Of a DNA stretch of 64,000 nt, positions 59,473-64,000 are shown in pieces. The stretch's first letter is position 1, and the number at the start of each line of letters is the position of its first letter. Location: the NCBI GenBank assembly GCA_022376465.1, contig JACDTU010000012.1:868001-932000 (forward strand). The letters are read 5' to 3'. The DNA is from Cubamyces lactineus. Taxonomy: Eukaryota; Basidiomycota; Agaricomycetes; Polyporales; Polyporaceae. Under the pieces are notes generated by a model. That model saw only the letters and a list, made by a program, of their open reading frames with translations, was not told where the DNA came from and made no database searches. The position numbers and the translations under genes are program-made.

Positions 59473-62400
59473 TTACAGCAGCTTCTTCGCCTTTTTATAC
59501 CGTTGGAGGATTTCTTTGGCGTTCGGAATTAGAGCGGACTCGGGTTCCCATGTGTTCTCAGCGCTGGAGTAGCCTTTCCACTTAATTTGGTAGCGGATTC
59601 CGCCTCGTGTGGTCTTGTGTCCGACGATCGCTTCGACCTCATATTCTTTTTCTCCGTCGATAAGGTCAGGTGGTGGCCTCGTGTAGTTCGGTCCGTGGGT
59701 GTCGTTTTCCTTGTACGGGATGAGGAAGCACGCGTGGAACACGGGGTGTACCTTCCAGTGTTTCGGCAGCTCTAGCCGATAGGTCACGGGTCCGAGGACC
59801 TCGGTGATGACAAAGGGCCCTTCCTGTTTTGGTGCAAGTTTCCGGGATGCGTAGGCGAGGTTGAGGTTCTTCCCTTCGAGCCAAACCTTCTGTCCCTTCT
59901 TGAATTGGATGAACTTTCCCTTGAATCTGTCACTCATGACGTGTCGGGCTAGTTCGTGAGCTGCTAGGGCTTCGTCCCTGGCCTTCTGGAGGTTTGCCAG
60001 CCGTTCTTGTACTGTCGGGGCATTGGTCTTGGGGTATGCGATGGGAATCAGCGTCGGTTTGTACCCCATCATGAGGTAGAAGGGTGATGCATTTCGTGCC
60101 GAATGGATCCGTTGGTTGTGTGCAACTTCGGCATCAATGAGGTGTTCTGCCCATTCGTCTGGTCGACCTTCGCAGAATATTCTGAGGTAGACTTCCAGTT
60201 CTTAATTCACGCGTTCAGTTTGTCCGTCGGTTTGCGGGTGGTAGGCGGTGGATGGGGAGAGTGTGATGCCCAGGAGTTTTCCTAGTTCGCGGGTGACGTT
60301 GGACACAAACTGTGGTCCTCTGTCGGATATGACCTTGCTGGGTAGTCCGAAGCGTCGATAGACGTGCCGGTGGTAGAGCGCCACTGTGCTGATTGCATCG
60401 ATCGTCTTCTTGCATGGTGCGAAGATCACCCCCTTCGTAAGGCCATGGTTGACCATGACCAGAATACTATCGTAGCCGTGGGATTCGGGGAGATCGGTGA
60501 TGAGATCCATCGTGACATTCTGGAATGGCCGAGTAACATCGTCAGCGGGGATTGGTTGTGGGGGCGGGGTGGTCGGGTGTGTGTTTGGCTTGTTCTGCTG
60601 GCATGTGGCACAGCCTTCGACGTATCGGGATACCATGGCATACATGCCGGGCCACCAGTATGACCATCGTATCAGTTCTAGAGTCTTGAATTTCCCAGGG
60701 TGTCCGGCTGCCAGGGAGTCGTGGTGTTGACTGATCAGGTCTCGTTGCAGAGCTTTGTCGGCCGGTACGTAGCATCGGTTCTTGTAGAAGATTAAGCCAT
60801 CTCGTTCTTGCCAATCGGTGAGTGCACTCCTGATCGGGGGTGGTCCGTCGTGTCGGATGGCAGCAAGTGCGTCGCAAAAGAGTCTGTCTTGCGTGGCCAA
60901 GTGTCGGAATCTCGGTGCCAGTCGGGTGTTCACTAGTCGTACGAAAAGGTTGTCAGGTAGCATGGTTCGTTCAGTATTGTCGTCTTCTGATCCTTGTCGG
61001 TGATCGGGTCTTCGGGATAGCGCATCCGATTGTACCATTGCCGTGCCGGGGGTGTGTACGAGTTGGATGTCGAACTGGGAGAGAAAGAGGGCCCATCGTG
61101 CTTGTCGTCTGTTCAGTTGTTGCGGGTTGCGCCAGTAGGTGAGGTTCTTGTGGTCAGATAGGATCGTAACCGGGTGCCCTGATCCTTCGAGGTAGTGTCG
61201 CCAGGCCTTCAGGGCTCGAATGATGCCAAGTAGTTCTCGGTCATAGATTTCGTAGTTCCGTTCCGCTTCGGTGAATCCTTCGGATAGATACGCGCACGGG
61301 TGCAGGTTGCCGTTGGCGTCTCGTTGCCGGAGTACTGCCCCTGTGGCCCATTGCGAGGCGTCGGATTCGACGACAAAGGGTTTGCTAACGTCGGGCATTT
61401 GCAGTACGGGGGCCGTCGCGAATCGTTGCTTCAGCATGTCGAAGGCCTTCTGGCATTCCGTTGTCCATTCCCATTTGGCGTCTTTCTTGGTGAGCGCGTT
61501 GAGCGGTCGCGCGATCTCCGAGAAGTGGTCGATGAACCGTCGGTAAAAGTTGCCGAATCCAAGGAATGATCGAACGTCCTTGACGGTTGTCGGTTCTGGC
61601 CAGTTGAGTATTCCCTTTATCTTGATAGGGTCCATGGAGATCCGGTTCTCGCTGATGATCATTCCAAGATACTCCACTTCTGGTGCGTCGAATATGCACT
61701 TCTCTAGTTTGAGGTAGAGGTCGTGTTCTTTGAGTCGTTCCAGGACACGTAAGGTCCTTCTTCGGTGTTCGTCCAGGTCTGCCAAAAAGATCAGTATGTC
61801 GTCCATGTAAATCACTACCCATCCTTCGTCGATCATGTCTGCGAAGATCGCGTTCATCATAGCTTGGAACGCCGAGGGGGAGTTCCGCAGTCCAAAGAAC
61901 ATGACCATTGGTTCGTATAGTCCTTTGCTGGTTCTGAAGGCGGCCTTCCATTGATCACCGTCCTTGATACGGACGTTGTTGTATCCCGATCGGAGGTCCA
62001 GTTTGGAGAAAACCTTCACTCCGCGCAGCTTGTCGACCAATTCCGATATGAGCGGTAGTGGGTACTTGTTGGGGACGGTTCCTTCGTTGAGGTATCGATA
62101 ATCTTGGCAGGGTCGTAGTGTTCCGTCCTTCTTGCCGACGAAGAAGAATGGGGATGCCATCGGTGAGTTCGAGGGTCGGATATAGCCTTTTCGTAGGTTC
62201 TCCCGGATGAATTCTTCCTCGGCTTCGAGTTCCTTGGGCGTGAGTTGATATCGCTTGAAGTCCTTCGGGGTAAAGCCTTCCTTGAGTTCAATGGCCAGGT
62301 CCCAGGGTCGTGATGGTGGGAATCGTTCGGACGCCTTCTTTTCAAAGATGGCGGCATATCCTTGGTACGGCTCAGGGAGCATCTCTTCGAAAGTCTTCTT

Positions 62401-64000
62401 CTCTTCCTGTGCTTGGTGCTGTTGTGCGAGTGCCATTGCGGGGTTGACCTTTGCTCGGATCCAGACGTTGGCTGCAATTGCAAATCGGAGCCCTCGCGAG
62501 GCTCGCCGGATCCTCCCGATGGTGGGTCCAGGTCCGATCTTGGTGGGTTCGTGTTCGCGTTGAAGCGTCTAACCCACCCGTAAGGGAAGGATACTACTCA
62601 GGCCGAGAGCCTTTGTAGGTCGAGGCCTGCTGGCGGGGGAGAGGGGAAAGGACGCGAAGGAGAGGGGAGGTTGGAGTCGGGTGCCCTGTGACTGGCGCGA
62701 ACCGTAGCAAAGCCTAGGACCAAAGGGAGTGGGTAGAGAGGGTTGGCTGGCCTTTGCGAAAGACGCGATGCTGGCGAGAGCGCAGGGAAAGGGTTCGCGG
62801 ATACACTGGGAAGAAAAAAGGGGGAAGGGGCCAAGGGGAGAAGAGCGCGGGCTGTCGATTTCGCAAATGTCGCGGAGTTTCGCAGATTTTCGCAACACGC
62901 GGTTTCGCAAACTTTTCGCGGAGTCTGTTCTCGTGGCTTCGCGCCGTTTCGCAGCTAAGTGGTTTCGCAGATCTTCGCAGGGTCGTCGCAAGGGTTCGCA
63001 GTTTCGCAGTTCGCAAGTTCGCAGATTTCGCAAGGTCGTAAATATCACCAGTGAGAGACCCTAAGGGTATGGGGGAAGGGAATCTGTGTTGTCTGGCCCT
63101 CCGGGGCGTGTACTTTACCGAAGGAATCCTGTGCTACAGTCCATCAGGTCTTGGCAAGACCGCGTGGCCTCGTCGCGAGGCCGGCTCGCCGCGCGGCCCC
63201 TCCGCGGCCTCCTATAGGCTCTGCTCTACCTCTCGCACCATATGGCGCCATTCCGCGTCGTTTCCGTCGGCCGATACGGTCCGTAGCCGGGCGCAACACG
63301 GCCGCAAGGGCGAGGGGAGGGGAGGGGAGACCCACAGGAGTCCAAGCGTGCAGGTGCGAGTGCTCCAGGTATGCGCGAAGGGTCCTGCGGACGTGCGAAG
63401 CATCGCGCGAGGTCGCGACTGGCAAAGGAATAGATGGAACCGCTGCAGAAAAGAGAGGGGGCACCGCAGCGATAGCCCCTTGCTCTGGGTCTGGACCGGC
63501 ACCATGCGCATCAGCGTTCCGTGGTGAGGGGAGTTCCGGGTCGGGGCACATCTCCATGCCATTCCGTTATGTGCGGTGCCATCATAGCTTCGTGTTCTCC
63601 ACGGAGGTAGGCTACCAGTAAATCTTGATCGTTGGGTTCTTCTTCCGGGTACACGTCGGAGAGGGTAACTCGTTCGATATTCTCGTAGATCAGTTCTTCG
63701 GTGAGTGCTTCCGAGGTCGTGTCTTCGTCCTCTTCATTTGTTCCTTCATCTGGTTCTTCTTCGATTGGCTTGGGTCTCCCGGTGAAGGGGTCTTGGTCTG
63801 GGAACCACATTGCACGCAGATGTTCCACAATTGTTTGGTTCACCCGAGCGGGGTCGATATCGAGGGTCCCTTTCGTGAAGTCGATGTTGGCATTGACGCG
63901 CTGCAGCCATGGCAGGCCCAGGATGATTGGTTCCTTTCCTAGCGACGTAATCAGGAACCGCACAATGTGTCAGTGGCGCCCAGCTTCAATTTCAAGGACT
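59473..64000 (-). pseudogene. gypsy pol: protease end, RT, RNase H, integrase, chromodomain
   Basis: Protease end LITSLGKEPIILGLPWLQRV near 63900. After the insertion at 62562-63513 the frame resumes. The RT has [20 protein letters not shown] and the catalytic [11 protein letters not shown]. RNase H has [20 protein letters not shown]. The integrase has a zinc region ([20 protein letters not shown], then CATCQQNK) and catalytic segments [40 protein letters not shown] and [13 protein letters not shown]. The chromodomain is EYEVEAIVGHKTTRGGIRYQ, then IKWKGYSSAENTWEPESALI, ending YKKAKKLL and TAA at 59473-59475. Two in-frame stops lie in otherwise coherent sequence: TAA at 60202-60204 in the integrase and TGA at 63970-63972 in the protease. 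Both could come from single C-to-T changes. Confidence 0.88.
62562..63513 (+). mobile_element. TTCGCA-rich insertion element, short copy (952 bp)
   Basis: Left end GAAGCGTCTAACCCACCCGT, right end CATGCGCATCA. It is flanked by GCGTT on both sides (62557-62561 and 63514-63518), a perfect 5-bp target duplication. It splits the gypsy pol between the protease and RT; the pol frame is in phase on both sides once the insertion and one target copy are disregarded. The first 540 bp match 53305-53840 and the last 390 bp match 54407-54789. A central stretch of about 570 bp of the long copy is missing. TTCGCA units are concentrated around 62860-63040. Confidence 0.85.

Larger units (their letters stand above)
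57614..64000 (-). mobile_element. Ty3/gypsy chromovirus-type retrotransposon, 5' part outside window
   Basis: The order on the minus strand is protease end, (inserted TTCGCA element), reverse transcriptase, RNase H, integrase, chromodomain, three small ORFs, polypurine tract and 3' LTR. Gag and the 5' LTR lie beyond 64000. The 1.4 kb between the chromodomain and the LTR is longer than in ordinary chromoviruses and is filled by closely spaced ORFs. The copy is inactive: pol has an insertion and at least two nonsense codons. Confidence 0.88.

Overview
The window is nuclear DNA of a filamentous basidiomycete, most likely an agaricomycete. Genes are densely packed on both strands and split by many introns of about 50-60 bp. 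Conserved eukaryotic proteins (Med21, YL1/Vps72, MSH4, Dbf2/Sid2 kinase, OST5, RPA12, GET2) sit beside retrotransposons and a P-loop gene family typical of mushroom genomes. There are no bacterial features. All assignments come from reading the sequence and from remembered family motifs; no search was run.

Layout. 1-2.3 kb: a cluster of inverted LTR-type repeats with no gene. 2.6-6.8 kb (-): the N-terminal tail of a cytoplasmic dynein heavy chain that stops abruptly beside the repeats, so most of the motor is missing here. 7.2-49.4 kb: a gene-rich, conserved block. In order it holds branched-chain 2-oxoacid dehydrogenase E2 (+), a CNNM/Mam3-type CBS membrane protein (-), TRM2 (+), phosphatidylserine decarboxylase (-), a Dbf2/Sid2 kinase (-), Med21 (-), RTF2 (+), a 3.9 kb stretch without a supportable gene, an UNC-93-type transporter (-), YOP1 (-), OST5 (+), RPA12 (-), an LTA4-hydrolase-type aminopeptidase (+), an ArfGAP (-), a HAUS1-like coiled-coil protein (-), GET2-like (+), a mitoribosomal L51/S25-domain protein (-), VPS72/YL1 (+), an APH-like kinase remnant (-), MSH4 (+), a FAD-dependent oxidoreductase (-) and BCP1 (+). 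Many neighbours are divergent pairs sharing short promoters.

49.7-64 kb is an accessory island. An AT-richer gene of a mushroom P-loop NTPase (Crinkler-like) family is broken by a solo LTR with a perfect 5-bp target duplication, by a 1.96 kb element full of TTCGCA repeats, and by nonsense codons. Next comes a 1.57 kb fold-back element with Tc1/mariner-like ends, then the 3' part of a Ty3/gypsy chromovirus on the minus strand. The gypsy pol is interrupted by a second, shorter copy of the TTCGCA element, again with a perfect 5-bp target duplication.

Two observations stand out. The TTCGCA-rich element is seen twice, both times inside protein-coding sequence and both times cleanly delimited. The gypsy element carries three extra ORFs after its chromodomain (two short hydrophobic proteins and a CCHC zinc-knuckle protein). 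They are strung together with stop-to-start gaps of only 6, 5 and 1 nt, as expected for translation by termination-reinitiation.
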